Positions 52,952-61,822 of a DNA stretch of 64,000 nt are shown here, piece after piece (positions within the stretch are counted from its first letter, which is position 1; each line of letters begins with the position of its first letter). This DNA is from Pseudovibrio ascidiaceicola (lineage in GTDB: Bacteria; Pseudomonadota; Alphaproteobacteria; Rhizobiales; Stappiaceae). A program made the position numbers and the translations under genes. Under the pieces are notes generated by a model. The model was not told the DNA's origin and did not search any database. It saw only the letters and a program-made list of their open reading frames with translations. The stretch is from contig NZ_FOSK01000006.1 of NCBI RefSeq assembly GCF_900114245.1, positions 248,001-312,000 on the forward strand. Reading direction: 5' to 3'.

Positions 52952-53872
52952 TTATGCGATTACTTGTTTTTTGCCTATCCATATGCTGGTTAAGCGGCCA
53001 TCAATCAGTAACAGTGCGATGAAGATTGCTGCCATGCCGATCCAGTGGTTGGCTTCGAGGCGTTCATTTAGGAAGATAGCGCCCAGAATGATTGCGCTGA
53101 CCGGAATTACGAGTGTGACAGAAGCTGCGTTGGTTGCTCCTGCAAGTTTGAAAAGCTGGAAGTACAGGATGTAAGCAAAAGCTGTGCAAGCGAGAGCAAG
53201 AATGAGAACGCTTGCCCATGTTGAAGCGGATGCCTCCATCAGTTGCTGAGTTGGTGCGGTATAAATGAGCGCAGGTATCAGCAGGATCGTTGAAGCGGAC
53301 AGCTGGCCAGTTGCCAAAGCTGCTGGTGGTAGTTTTTTGAGGCGCATAATGATGAACGCGGCGAACGCGTATGAAAGAGCGGCTCCTAAAACTGCGAGCT
53401 GAGGCCAAACCTGATTGCTGGCGCCGCTCAATGCGTCGCTGCCAACCATGATGGCAACTCCGACAACACCGATAACCGCCGCTACGAGCTTGGTTGCTGT
53501 CAGTTTCTCCTCGTTGCTCAAGACCTGCATGACAATCATCGTGAAAATAGGTGTGAAGGCGTTGAGTACGGACGCTAATCCGGAGGCAATGTATTGCTGA
53601 CCCCAAAAGATAAGGGAGAAGGGGACTATATTATTTAAGAAACCTAACAGGAGGAAACTGCCAATCCATTTTGCGGAAAGCGGTATGGACTGTTTTGAAA
53701 TGAGCAAAAAGCACCACATGGCGAGTGCTGCGATTGCCACTCTTAAGAAGACAAGTGTGATGGGGTTAAATTCTGCGACTGCGACTTTGGCAAAGAAGAA
53801 TGCGCCGCCCCACAAGGTGCCTAGTAAGAGAAGAATAGACCAGCCCAGCCAGTCAAGTTTTTGTGCGTTCAT
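52952..53872 (-). CDS. EamA/DMT-superfamily transporter
   Basis: A 306-residue protein with ten membrane helices in two EamA repeats. GTLWGGAFFFAKVAVAEFNP at about 18-37 and GLASVLNAFTPIFTMIVMQV are the first repeat's marks; ASVTLVIPVSAIILGAIFLNE and NHWIGMAAIFIALLLIDGR the second. Substrate unknown. Divergent from the purA unit. Confidence 0.9.
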   Translation of the reverse strand: MNAQKLDWLGWSILLLLGTLWGGAFFFAKVAVAEFNPITLVFLRVAIAALAMWCFLLISKQSIPLSAKWIGSFLLLGFLNNIVPFSLIFWGQQYIASGLASVLNAFTPIFTMIVMQVLSNEEKLTATKLVAAVIGVVGVAIMVGSDALSGASNQVWPQLAVLGAALSYAFAAFIIMRLKKLPPAALATGQLSASTILLIPALIYTAPTQQLMEASASTWASVLILALACTAFAYILYFQLFKLAGATNAASVTLVIPVSAIILGAIFLNERLEANHWIGMAAIFIALLLIDGRLTSIWIGKKQVIA

Positions 53873-54239
53873 AAAGCGTCTTCAACTTAGTGAAATTTCT
53901 TGCAGGAATTGCAAAAAATGAGAAATTGGAACTTGAGCTAGTAATATCACTGGCTGTTGTGGCTGTACCACCCGATTTGCGAGTAAAACAATCAACAGAG
54001 GTTCACTCTGATCGCAAAAATTACAGTCTTGGCCTAATTTTGAAGGAAAAGGGCTCGTATTTAAGAGATTGACAGATTATAAGGCGCTGTAACTGCGCCC
54101 CGGCTCTTACGCCGGGGTTTCTTATGTTGTCTCTCACGATTTGCATTCTGAGCTGGCAAGCCACTTTATACAGAAATAGCAAATCGTATGACGGCGTATT
54201 TTAGGAATACGCTGGCAGCCGCAGGAGGGCTGAAGAACC
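53873..54239. other. Intergenic region upstream of purA
   Basis: Contains a strong hairpin at 54098-54117 followed by a short T-run, preceded by a second hairpin that overlaps it by two bases. See the attenuator candidate. Confidence 0.5.
54083..54122 (+). terminator. Two overlapping hairpins, terminator-like, before purA
   Basis: GGCGC (54083-54087) with GCGCC (54095-54099), then CCCCGGC (54098-54104) with GCCGGGG (54111-54117) and TTT. The two stems share bases 54098-54099. It lies 120 bp before the purA ATG, so it either ends an unannotated small RNA or attenuates purA. Confidence 0.5.
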
Positions 54240-55532
54240 ATGGCCAACGTTGTCGTAGTTGGGTCACAATGGGGTGACGAAGGTAAGGGTAAACTTGTCG
54301 ATTGGCTCTCAGAGCAAGCCGACGTTGTTGTACGCTTCCAAGGCGGACACAATGCAGGTCATACGCTTGTAATTGACGGAACGAGCTACAAGCTGGCACT
54401 GCTGCCATCTGGTGTTGTTCGCGGAAAGCTCTCTGTCATTGGCAATGGCGTTGTGATTGACCCTCATGCACTGGTTGCTGAGATTGCACGTCTTGAAGAG
54501 CAGGGCGTTAAGATCTCCCCGGAAATTCTGCGTGTTGCTGACAATGCTACTCTTATTCTGAGCCTGCACCGCGAGCTGGATGCCCTGCGTGAAGATGCAA
54601 GCCCGGCAGGCACCAAAATCGGGACCACCAAACGCGGTATCGGCCCTGCTTATGAAGATAAAGTCGGTCGTCGTGCAATTCGCGTGATGGATCTGGCAAA
54701 CATGAGCACGCTGCCAGCGAAGATTGATCGTCTGCTGACACACCACAACGCGATTTTGCGCGGTCTGGGTCGCGATGAGATCTCTGCTGAGACCATCTAC
54801 AAAGAGCTGGAAGACGTTGCTGATAAGATCCTGCCGTACATGGATAAAGCCTGGTACATGCTGGACAAAGCACGCCGCGAAGGTAAGCGTTTGTTGTTTG
54901 AAGGTGCGCAGGGCGCGCTGTTGGACAACGACCACGGCACTTATCCGTTTGTAACCTCTTCCAATACAGTTGCAGGTCAGGCTGCTGCTGGTAGTGGTCT
55001 TGGTCCAAACTCCATCGATTACGTTCTGGGTATCACCAAAGCTTACACCACTCGTGTAGGTGAAGGTCCGTTCCCAACCGAACAGCAGAATGAAGTTGGT
55101 GAGTTCCTCGGTACCCGCGGGCACGAGTTTGGAACGAACACTGGTCGTCGTCGTCGGTGTGGCTGGTTTGATGCAGTGATTGTCCGTCAAACCGTTTGCA
55201 CCAGCGGAATCAATGGGATTGCATTGACAAAGCTTGACGTTTTGGACGGACTGGATGAAATTAAGATTTGTGTTGGTTATGAGCTAGATGGTGAGCGAAT
55301 CGATTACCTTCCAGCATCTCAAGGTGCTCAGGCACGGGTTGTTCCTATTTATGAGACCCTGCCTGGTTGGAAGGAAACGACCAAAGGCGCACGGACTTGG
55401 GCAGAATTGCCAGCACAAGCTGTGAAATACGTTCGGCATGTTGAAGAGCTGATTGGTGCTCCGGTTGCTCTGTTATCAACAAGCCCTGAACGTGATGACA
55501 CAATCCTGGTTCAGAATCCATTCCAGGATTAA
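54240..55532 (+). CDS. purA: Adenylosuccinate synthetase
   Basis: A 430-residue GTP-dependent enzyme joining IMP and aspartate. [20 protein letters not shown] starts it with the catalytic Asp and GTP P-loop, GGHNAGHT holds the catalytic His, and [14 protein letters not shown] the IMP loop. The GTP base motif near the C-terminus ([10 protein letters not shown]) is present. AGGAGGG lies 10 bases upstream of the ATG. Confidence 0.97.
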   Translation: MANVVVVGSQWGDEGKGKLVDWLSEQADVVVRFQGGHNAGHTLVIDGTSYKLALLPSGVVRGKLSVIGNGVVIDPHALVAEIARLEEQGVKISPEILRVADNATLILSLHRELDALREDASPAGTKIGTTKRGIGPAYEDKVGRRAIRVMDLANMSTLPAKIDRLLTHHNAILRGLGRDEISAETIYKELEDVADKILPYMDKAWYMLDKARREGKRLLFEGAQGALLDNDHGTYPFVTSSNTVAGQAAAGSGLGPNSIDYVLGITKAYTTRVGEGPFPTEQQNEVGEFLGTRGHEFGTNTGRRRRCGWFDAVIVRQTVCTSGINGIALTKLDVLDGLDEIKICVGYELDGERIDYLPASQGAQARVVPIYETLPGWKETTKGARTWAELPAQAVKYVRHVEELIGAPVALLSTSPERDDTILVQNPFQD

Positions 55533-55569
55533 GTCTTGAAATGAAGCTCTGGGGGCAATGGGCAGTTAA

Positions 55570-57336
55570 ATGGCGGACTACAATTCCGTTCTAAAAAAAG
55601 CGGTAGCTGGTTTACAAGAGAACACAGGTTCTGCACGGCGGGCAGTTTATCAACGCGCGCGGAATGCAATTGTAAAGCAACTTAAAAGTTACGACCCACC
55701 TCTGTCTCCCTCCCAGATCACTGAGGAGCAGCTGAAGCTTGAAGAGGCCATTCGTAAGGTCGAAGCGGAAGCTGCTCGTGAGTCTCTCGGGTTGGGGCGG
55801 TCTAAAACCACCCCAGCTCCAAGTGCTCCAAAACCTGCAGCTCCAGAAATTTCTGCTGCACCACCGCCTGCTGGCGATACGCCTAAGGCAGGTGCAAAGC
55901 CCGATACTCCAGCGCGTGATGAGCCGAAAGCACCTGCTGCTAAAGCAGATGTGTTTAAAGAGGCGGTTCGTGCTGCGCAGGATCTTGGCAACGCCGCTCA
56001 TCAGGCCAATCAGATGGCGCGTGATCAGCTGCCTGAAGCTTCCAGCGAGCGCAAAGAGCCTGACCTTGGCTCCATGGATGACAAAGAGACGGGTGAACCT
56101 GCTGCCTCGTTGCCAACCAAAGGTGCTGTTGAGACGAGCGCAGAAGAGCGCTCCTGGGTGCCGGGTGAAGCACGTCGCACTAAGCTGGAAACCAAAGGTA
56201 AGTCGCGTCCTGAGATTGATGAGCCGGCCCAGGTTAAGCCAAAGACGAGCCGTAAACCTGCTTCCTCCCGCAAACCAGCGGTTGCGCAACGCGTTGGCGA
56301 TGCGATTGAGCAGGACGAAGGGCTGAAGCCTTCCAATACATCGGGTATTGTCGGTATAATTGTGGTCATACTGATAATCTTGGGCGTTACCGCAGGTGTC
56401 TATAGTCTGCGCGATGTTATTCTCTCTTTAGTGCTTCCAGTTGAAACCGGTGAGACTGTTGCGCCAGAGAGCGCACCTTCGAATGAAGATGAGCCGCTTC
56501 GGGTTCAGCCGGAACGCACGCCGAAGAAGAACACTGACCGCTTGTTGCCATCTGATGAAGGGGCAAAGGTTTCGCCGGATGCGACACGGGTGCAGACGAC
56601 CCGGATTACGCGGAATTCTTCCAGCGCAGCGCCAACCGAGGCAGTAACTGAGCCTCCAGTCGTGCGTGTGGTTGAAGCTCCAGCAGCACCGGTAGAAGAC
56701 ACATCTTCTGCGCAGGTTTTGCCGGTGACGGAACCTGCTCAGCAAAGTACTGCAGTTGAGACCAATTCTGTTCCGCCAGCTGAAACCATTGGAACTGAAG
56801 CTGCGGTTTCTCCAGTCGCACAACAGAGTATTCTTTACGAAGAAGCTTTGACGCCGGGTGCTGCAGGTTCTGCATCACGTGGGAATGTCGTTTGGTCATT
56901 GGATGAAGCTAATGGCGATTCTGTCATCAAGGCTGTTGCTACGCTACCATCTCGTAACTTCTCTGTTGAGATGACGTTGAAGCCGAATAGCGATCAGTCT
57001 TTGCCAGCAAGTCACTTGCTTGAGCTGAACTTCATCTTCCCAGAAGGGTTTGATGGCAAGGGCGTTGAGAAGGTGCCTGGCCTGATCCTGAAGAAGACAG
57101 AGTCCGAAGCAGGTGATCCGCTTGATGGTGCTGCCGTGAAGGTTTCTGACACTCTCTTCTGGATTGCGCTGTCTGACAGTGATGAAGAAAAAGCGAAGAA
57201 CCTGAAGCGTCTTGCTGAGCGTGAGTGGATAGATGTTCCACTGCTGTACAACAGCGGTCGCCGAGCAATGTTGACCTTTGAAAAAGGCACAACCGGCAAC
57301 AAAGTTATCGCGCAGGCAATCAAGAGCTGGAAGTAA
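55570..57336 (+). CDS. Membrane-anchored protein with long Ala/Pro-rich linkers, unknown
   Basis: A 588-residue protein. Residues 1-75 form a helical cytosolic domain (SVLKKAVAGLQENTGSARRA and AIRKVEAEAARESLGL), then a low-complexity Ala/Pro/Lys linker, a single membrane helix at about 258-279 (VGIIVVILIILGVTAGVYSL), a Pro/Glu/Thr-rich stalk to about 420 and a C-terminal domain (about 422-588) with VVWSLDEANGDSVIKA and FVEMTLKPN-like strands, probably beta sandwich. The proline-rich halves may be extended through the periplasm. It lies 37 bp downstream of purA and probably shares its transcript. Similar genes follow purA in other Rhizobiales, as I recall, without known function. Confidence 0.75.
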   Translation: MADYNSVLKKAVAGLQENTGSARRAVYQRARNAIVKQLKSYDPPLSPSQITEEQLKLEEAIRKVEAEAARESLGLGRSKTTPAPSAPKPAAPEISAAPPPAGDTPKAGAKPDTPARDEPKAPAAKADVFKEAVRAAQDLGNAAHQANQMARDQLPEASSERKEPDLGSMDDKETGEPAASLPTKGAVETSAEERSWVPGEARRTKLETKGKSRPEIDEPAQVKPKTSRKPASSRKPAVAQRVGDAIEQDEGLKPSNTSGIVGIIVVILIILGVTAGVYSLRDVILSLVLPVETGETVAPESAPSNEDEPLRVQPERTPKKNTDRLLPSDEGAKVSPDATRVQTTRITRNSSSAAPTEAVTEPPVVRVVEAPAAPVEDTSSAQVLPVTEPAQQSTAVETNSVPPAETIGTEAAVSPVAQQSILYEEALTPGAAGSASRGNVVWSLDEANGDSVIKAVATLPSRNFSVEMTLKPNSDQSLPASHLLELNFIFPEGFDGKGVEKVPGLILKKTESEAGDPLDGAAVKVSDTLFWIALSDSDEEKAKNLKRLAEREWIDVPLLYNSGRRAMLTFEKGTTGNKVIAQAIKSWK

Positions 57337-57365
57337 TCTAGTTTCAGCTGTTTAGCTTAGATTTC

Positions 57366-57400
57366 AAAGGCCTTGGCTCTCTTTGAGCTGAGGCCTTTTT
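57366..57400 (+). terminator. Terminator after the membrane-anchored protein
   Basis: AAAGGCCT and AGGCCTTTTT with an inner GCTC/GAGC stem. Confidence 0.75.
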
Positions 57401-57469
57401 CATTATGCTGTCGTCCATCAGAGTAAAATCTGCTTGCATCCTTCGGCAGAAACGCGCATGTTCTTTGCT

Positions 57470-57560
57470 ATTCCGAGGGGTGCTTTTCTTCCGAAAAGCT
57501 GAGATTGCGATGAGCTAAACCCTTTGAACCTGATCCGGGTAATGCCGGCGAAGGGACGGG
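57470..57560 (+). promoter_or_regulatory. TPP riboswitch (THI element)
   Basis: Carries the invariant pieces in order: GGGG at 57477-57480, GCTGAGA (57498-57504), CCCTTTGAACCTGAT (57520 on), GGGTAATGCC and GGCGAAGGGA. It binds thiamine pyrophosphate and represses the following thi genes. Downstream, CGGGA (57556-57560) pairs with TCCCG (57575-57579), and GGATCTCC (57579-57586) pairs with GGAGATCC (57609-57616), two mutually exclusive hairpins that could form the expression platform. Confidence 0.9.
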
Positions 57561-57699
57561 ACCTGAGCCATTCTTCCCGGATCTCCATGTTTGCATTTTG
57601 ATGTAACGGGAGATCCTGTGCTGAAAACATCCCAGAGAGCTAATGTAGCTCCGTTCTTCCGCCTGTTTGTGATGCCCAATACCATTGTTGGGAGTCTGC

Positions 57700-58458
57700 A
57701 TGCTGAAGCGAGCTTTGAAACGAATTCTCCGAAGTCTTTTCGGGATTTTGCTTTTTATCGCCATTTGGGAAAGTGTGGTTCGGATTGGAGAGTTTCCTCC
57801 GTTTCTCTTGCCAGGTCCGGCAGCGGTTTTTTCCGCTTTTCTCAATCAGGGCGTCTTTCTGCTGCATCATGCAGGCATTACCGCTTGGGAGACCGTTCTC
57901 GGCTTTCTCTTTGGTGTGAGTGCAGGGGCATTGCTTGCTGTTTTGCTGGCAATGTCCGACCGGATACGCCTGTTTCTGCTGCCCCCGATTGCAGCAACTC
58001 AATCTCTTCCTGTCTTTGCAATCGCACCGCTTCTGGTGCTGTGGTTCGGCTTTGGGCTTGCCTCCAAGGTTGTTATGGCGGTGATTGTGATCTTCTTTTC
58101 TGTGACCTCGACCTTCTTCGATGGTTTGCGGAGGACTGATCAGTCGCTGCTTGATCTTGGTAAGCTGCACAGCTTGAACCGCTGGCAAACACTTCGCTAC
58201 ATACGCATTCCAGCAGCTTTGCCTTCTCTGGCATCTGGTATGCGCATTGCTGCGGTATTTGCTCCCATTGGGGCGGTGGTTGGAGAGTGGGTTGGTGCTA
58301 AAGGGGGGCTGGCCTTCATCATGTTGCAATCCAATGCACGCATGCAAACAGCGACGATGTTTGCGGCGTTGATTTTGCTTGCGGTGATGGTGTTGAGCCT
58401 GCGGGCAGTTGTTGAGTTCGCTACTTCTCGGATGATCTATTGGCAGAAAGAGATCTAG
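57700..58458 (+). CDS. thiX: ABC transporter permease for a thiamine precursor
   Basis: A 252-residue permease with about six helices and the EAA-type loop around LDLGKLHSLNRWQTLRYIRIP. Placed directly behind a TPP riboswitch and in front of a NMT1/THI5-like binding protein, it fits ThiX of the ThiXYZ (HMP/formyl-aminopyrimidine salvage) group. ATG 57700 has GGGAG six bases upstream. No ATPase gene (ThiZ) follows in the operon. Confidence 0.85.
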   Translation: MLKRALKRILRSLFGILLFIAIWESVVRIGEFPPFLLPGPAAVFSAFLNQGVFLLHHAGITAWETVLGFLFGVSAGALLAVLLAMSDRIRLFLLPPIAATQSLPVFAIAPLLVLWFGFGLASKVVMAVIVIFFSVTSTFFDGLRRTDQSLLDLGKLHSLNRWQTLRYIRIPAALPSLASGMRIAAVFAPIGAVVGEWVGAKGGLAFIMLQSNARMQTATMFAALILLAVMVLSLRAVVEFATSRMIYWQKEI

Positions 58459-58484
58459 GTCTCAGAGTATGAGGACGTAACCTT

Positions 58485-59423
58485 ATGAAAAAACTAGGTA
58501 TGCTGTTTGGTGCGGCAATGCTTGCGAGCACGCTTCAAGTGCAGGCTGCGGATAAACTGACTGTGCTGCTGGACTGGTTCGCGAACCCAGACCATGCACC
58601 AATCGTGGTTGCCAAGGCACGGGGTTTCTTTGAGAAAGAGGGCCTTGATGTTGAGTTGATTGAGCCTGCTGATCCTTCCATGCCGCCGAAGCTTGTTGCT
58701 GCTGGGCAGGGTGATATTGCGGTTTCCTATCAGCAGACGCTGCACCCGCAGATTGATGAGGGCATGCCACTGATGCGGATTGGGACGCTGGTCTCTACGC
58801 CTCTGAACACTTTGATTGTGTTGGAAGACGGACCGATCAAGGAGATTGCAGACCTGAAGGGCAAGCGTATTGGTTATTCCACATCCGGGTTTGAGAACGC
58901 CATGCTTGGGAAGATGCTTTCCACTGCAGGTCTGAGTTCTGACGATGTTGAGCTGATCAACGTGAACTTCTCGCTCTCACCATCTCTGATGGCTGGGCAA
59001 GTTGATGCGGTGATTGGTGGTTATCGGAACTTTGAACTGAACCAGATGGAGATAGAAGGTGCTAAAGGCCGCGCGTTCTACCCGGAAGAGAACGGTGTGC
59101 CGGTCTATGATGAGCTGATCTATGTGGCTCACAAAGACAAGCTGGATGATCCGCGTTTGAAGAAGTTCATCAATGCGATTGAGGCGGCTACTGTTTATCT
59201 GCTGAACAATCCGCAGGACTCCTGGAAGAGCTTCCTGGAAGTTTATCCAAACCTGGATGATGAGCTGAACAAGCGTGCCTGGGCGGATACTTTGCCGCGT
59301 TTTGCCAGCCGTCCCGCTGCTCTGGACAATGGTCGTTATGAGCGCTTTGCGAACTTTCTGATTGAGCAAGGGCTCATTAAAACAGCGCCTCCAGTTGAAA
59401 CCTACGCGGTTGAACTGCGCTAA
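58485..59423 (+). CDS. thiY: ABC transporter substrate-binding protein, NMT1/THI5-like
   Basis: A 312-residue precursor with a signal peptide ending near VQA at residue 21. LTVLLDWFANPDHAPIVVAK at the start and GLDVELIEPADPSMPPKLVA match the ThiY group that binds formylaminopyrimidines from thiamine breakdown; GYSTSGFENAMLGKML follows. Terminator at 59449-59473. Confidence 0.88.
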   Translation: MKKLGMLFGAAMLASTLQVQAADKLTVLLDWFANPDHAPIVVAKARGFFEKEGLDVELIEPADPSMPPKLVAAGQGDIAVSYQQTLHPQIDEGMPLMRIGTLVSTPLNTLIVLEDGPIKEIADLKGKRIGYSTSGFENAMLGKMLSTAGLSSDDVELINVNFSLSPSLMAGQVDAVIGGYRNFELNQMEIEGAKGRAFYPEENGVPVYDELIYVAHKDKLDDPRLKKFINAIEAATVYLLNNPQDSWKSFLEVYPNLDDELNKRAWADTLPRFASRPAALDNGRYERFANFLIEQGLIKTAPPVETYAVELR

Positions 59424-59448
59424 CCAGTATAGGCCTAAACTAAATTTT

Positions 59449-59473
59449 GAGCCTCCGAGTTTCGGGGGCTCTT
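59449..59473 (+). terminator. Terminator of the thi operon
   Basis: GAGCCTCCGA and CGGGGGCTC form an imperfect stem ending in TTTTTATTT; the operon ends after thiY. Confidence 0.8.
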
Positions 59474-59495
59474 TTTATTTATCTGCCAAATGCCG

Positions 59496-61559
59496 TTATT
59501 GCGCTGCATCCTTGACCGCCTCGTGTTGAGCCAAGTCGCTAAGGATGTATTTTTCAAAAGCAGCATAGATGGCGTTGTACTCGCCCTCAGAGAGTGATTT
59601 GCATTCATCGACCAATATGAGAGCTTTCTTCTTGTCATTTTCCTCAAAGAGCGCGAAGACCATGTTGCAGTGGACGTTCTTGAGCTTGAGGAAGCCTTCT
59701 GAGAATGCGAGTGAAGGATCGCCCAGCAACGCAAACGAACGCATCTGGTATCGGCTGGTTTTGACTGGGATGGTCTCTAGTGCTGCCAGCTCAGGCATCT
59801 GACCACGGGTGGTTTCGCATATAAGAATGCTGTGACCAGCCTCTTTGCAATGACGGGCTAAATCTTCCGCTAAATCGACGCATTTTCCGAGCGGGGCATA
59901 TCTGAAATGGCGCCGTGTACCTGTTTCGCCAAGCGTTGCCAGGCCGGTTGAAATGCCTATGTCGACTGTGACTGCGTGGGCCTTCATATTTTTCTGGTTG
60001 AAATTGAAGCGGTCCTTGAGATTGAAACGTGCCATTTGCTTCTGCATTTCAATGGCTGTTCGACAAGCATGAGCTGCGTGGAATGGATCATTGAGCGGCG
60101 CGTTCCAGTACGCGTTCAGGCCGGAAGTGCTCAGCGTGTTCAGTGTCCCATCTTGGACATGCACTTCATCCAGATGGGCGGTTTGGAAGCCGTTGGAGAA
60201 GCTTGCGAGGTCCTGAGGAGACAAACCCTCATAGTATCGGTGGAAGTGCCTCAAACGGGTCGAGAGGCTTGTGATTTCACGTTGTTGGCCCTCCAGAGGG
60301 AGCTGCTCTAACTTCGCGAGTACCTTTTGCATCTGTTTGGGAGAGAGAATTCCAGCAAAACGCTCAGTTGTTTGGTTTTTGTGACTCTTGAATGTCACAC
60401 GCCGGATTGTGCAGGAGAAAGCGAATATCAGCAGGAGAATGAGGGATGGGAAAAATGCTTCAAGGACGTTGTGTTGGAGAGCGAACTGGTGGAATGCGAC
60501 GCCGTTGATGGCCAAGGCAGCAACGCCTGTAAGTGCCAGACTTAACCAAAAGCCTTGTGTAGCTGAGATGATTGTGACGGCGAGTCCAAATCCGATTAGC
60601 GATATGATTTCAGCGTATTGTGCCCATGTGGGAATCTTGAGGTAGTTACCAGATTGAAGTGTCTGAAGTGCCTGTGCGTGTCGCTGGGAGCTTCTGTTTT
60701 GTGTGCCGATGACGAAGTAGCTTCCAGAAGCTGGGGGCCAGAGTTTAGAGGATACTCTATTCTGTAAGATTTCATCTGCTGTCAGGATTGCATCGCTTGA
60801 AGCTCTTGTTTTGAACACCAGCATTTCAGTATCTGCAGTGACTGGAATTTGGACATTTGCGCTTTCCAATTGATAGCCATGCTCTGTTTGTGCGGTTTGA
60901 AACGGCTGTGCTTCTGCCTGATTAGATAGGCTCCATGCCGCTAGCGCTAGGGATGGCAACTGTGCTGAGTTGCTTTGGTGCTGAAGCGGATAGAGCAGTG
61001 CATTTGAGCCATGAGCGTAGTGGTTATCGTTTTGGTATCCTGTGGCCTGCGAGAATCTTATGTAGTTGGAAAGTGGGGGTTTTTCCGCTGTGGCCTTGGT
61101 CAACGGCCTACTGAGCAGGACTGGATAATGAGAAATGATGGTTTGTAACAGCAGGTCGTGGTTTGGATAAGTTGCCCGCAAGGAAGGCTGCAGGTCGTCG
61201 TAGATTCTGCTTCTTAAGGTGGGGGAGGCCGGGTCTGCTTTTCTGAAGTCTGCATCTATAATCAGAAGCTTGGGATTATACTCCCCCAGCTTTTGAAGGA
61301 TTTGTGCGAGCTCCAGACGCTGATATATCGGCTCCTGCGTTTGCTGGATTGATTCTGGCGTAAGATGGATCGTGTAAACTGGCGGTGCAGAAGTTGTGTT
61401 TGGCCATGCCAATTGCAGCGCGTTTTGGCTGAGGTATCCGACGTTATCCAGTACCTGCGGGTATAGGGTGCGGACGAGTATTGCTATTGTAATGAATAGA
61501 CAGGATACAACCGCTGCAAGTGCACGGTTGGTTTGTGACAGCCAGCTAGAGCCGAACAT
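59496..61559 (-). CDS. CHASE2-domain protein with degenerate class III cyclase domain
   Basis: A 687-residue protein. An N-terminal membrane helix (about 10-30) leads into a CHASE2 sensor domain in the periplasm (about 40-340, with LLIIDADFRKADPA), then three membrane helices (about 340-410) and a cyclase-like domain from about 440. In the cyclase domain the first metal-binding Asp of the normal FxDIxGF segment is replaced (TSLSTRLRHFHRYYEG) and the second, normally in GD, is absent (GTLNTLSTSGLNAYW), so cAMP synthesis is unlikely; the fold appears intact (NAPLNDPFHAAHACRTAIEM, DIGISTGLATLG). It is probably a regulatory pseudo-cyclase. ATG 61559 has a G-rich run as its likely Shine-Dalgarno; a TTG at 61646 would add 29 residues. 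Confidence 0.85.
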   Translation of the reverse strand: MFGSSWLSQTNRALAAVVSCLFITIAILVRTLYPQVLDNVGYLSQNALQLAWPNTTSAPPVYTIHLTPESIQQTQEPIYQRLELAQILQKLGEYNPKLLIIDADFRKADPASPTLRSRIYDDLQPSLRATYPNHDLLLQTIISHYPVLLSRPLTKATAEKPPLSNYIRFSQATGYQNDNHYAHGSNALLYPLQHQSNSAQLPSLALAAWSLSNQAEAQPFQTAQTEHGYQLESANVQIPVTADTEMLVFKTRASSDAILTADEILQNRVSSKLWPPASGSYFVIGTQNRSSQRHAQALQTLQSGNYLKIPTWAQYAEIISLIGFGLAVTIISATQGFWLSLALTGVAALAINGVAFHQFALQHNVLEAFFPSLILLLIFAFSCTIRRVTFKSHKNQTTERFAGILSPKQMQKVLAKLEQLPLEGQQREITSLSTRLRHFHRYYEGLSPQDLASFSNGFQTAHLDEVHVQDGTLNTLSTSGLNAYWNAPLNDPFHAAHACRTAIEMQKQMARFNLKDRFNFNQKNMKAHAVTVDIGISTGLATLGETGTRRHFRYAPLGKCVDLAEDLARHCKEAGHSILICETTRGQMPELAALETIPVKTSRYQMRSFALLGDPSLAFSEGFLKLKNVHCNMVFALFEENDKKKALILVDECKSLSEGEYNAIYAAFEKYILSDLAQHEAVKDAAQ

Positions 61560-61565
61560 GTAATT

Positions 61566-61574
61566 CCCCCCCCC
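61566..61574. repeat. Nine-base poly-C/G tract at the start of the CHASE2 gene
   Basis: An uninterrupted run of nine C on the plus strand, seven bases upstream of the ATG at 61559 (read as G on the coding strand). It doubles as the likely ribosome-binding sequence, and such a tract can vary in length by slippage. Confidence 0.85.
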
Positions 61575-61730
61575 AAAGGGGAAGTGACCCAACTCACATA
61601 AATTCCCCTCATCATTAACCTTAGGAAAGCTCTGAGGGGACGACAAGCTTAGCTGTTTATTTAAAAGGGTGTTCCTACAGTTGATTTGTATTTTAAGTTA
61701 ATTCAACTCAACTTTTATGCAGTTGGGCAT

Positions 61731-61775
61731 CTTAAAGCACTTTGCAGTCATGTTGACTGCGCGAGTTGCTTTAAG
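61731..61775. other. Long stem-loop in the rpoH 3' region
   Basis: CTTAAAGCA (61731-61739) pairs with TGCTTTAAG (61767-61775), enclosing GCAGTCA (61744-61750) paired with TGACTGC (61754-61760). Downstream of rpoH on its strand and upstream of the CHASE2 gene; no U-run on the rpoH side. Confidence 0.5.
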
Positions 61776-61822
61776 TTTTGGCTTTACCTGAGAAATCGGT
61801 AGCCCCATGAGGGGAGCATACT

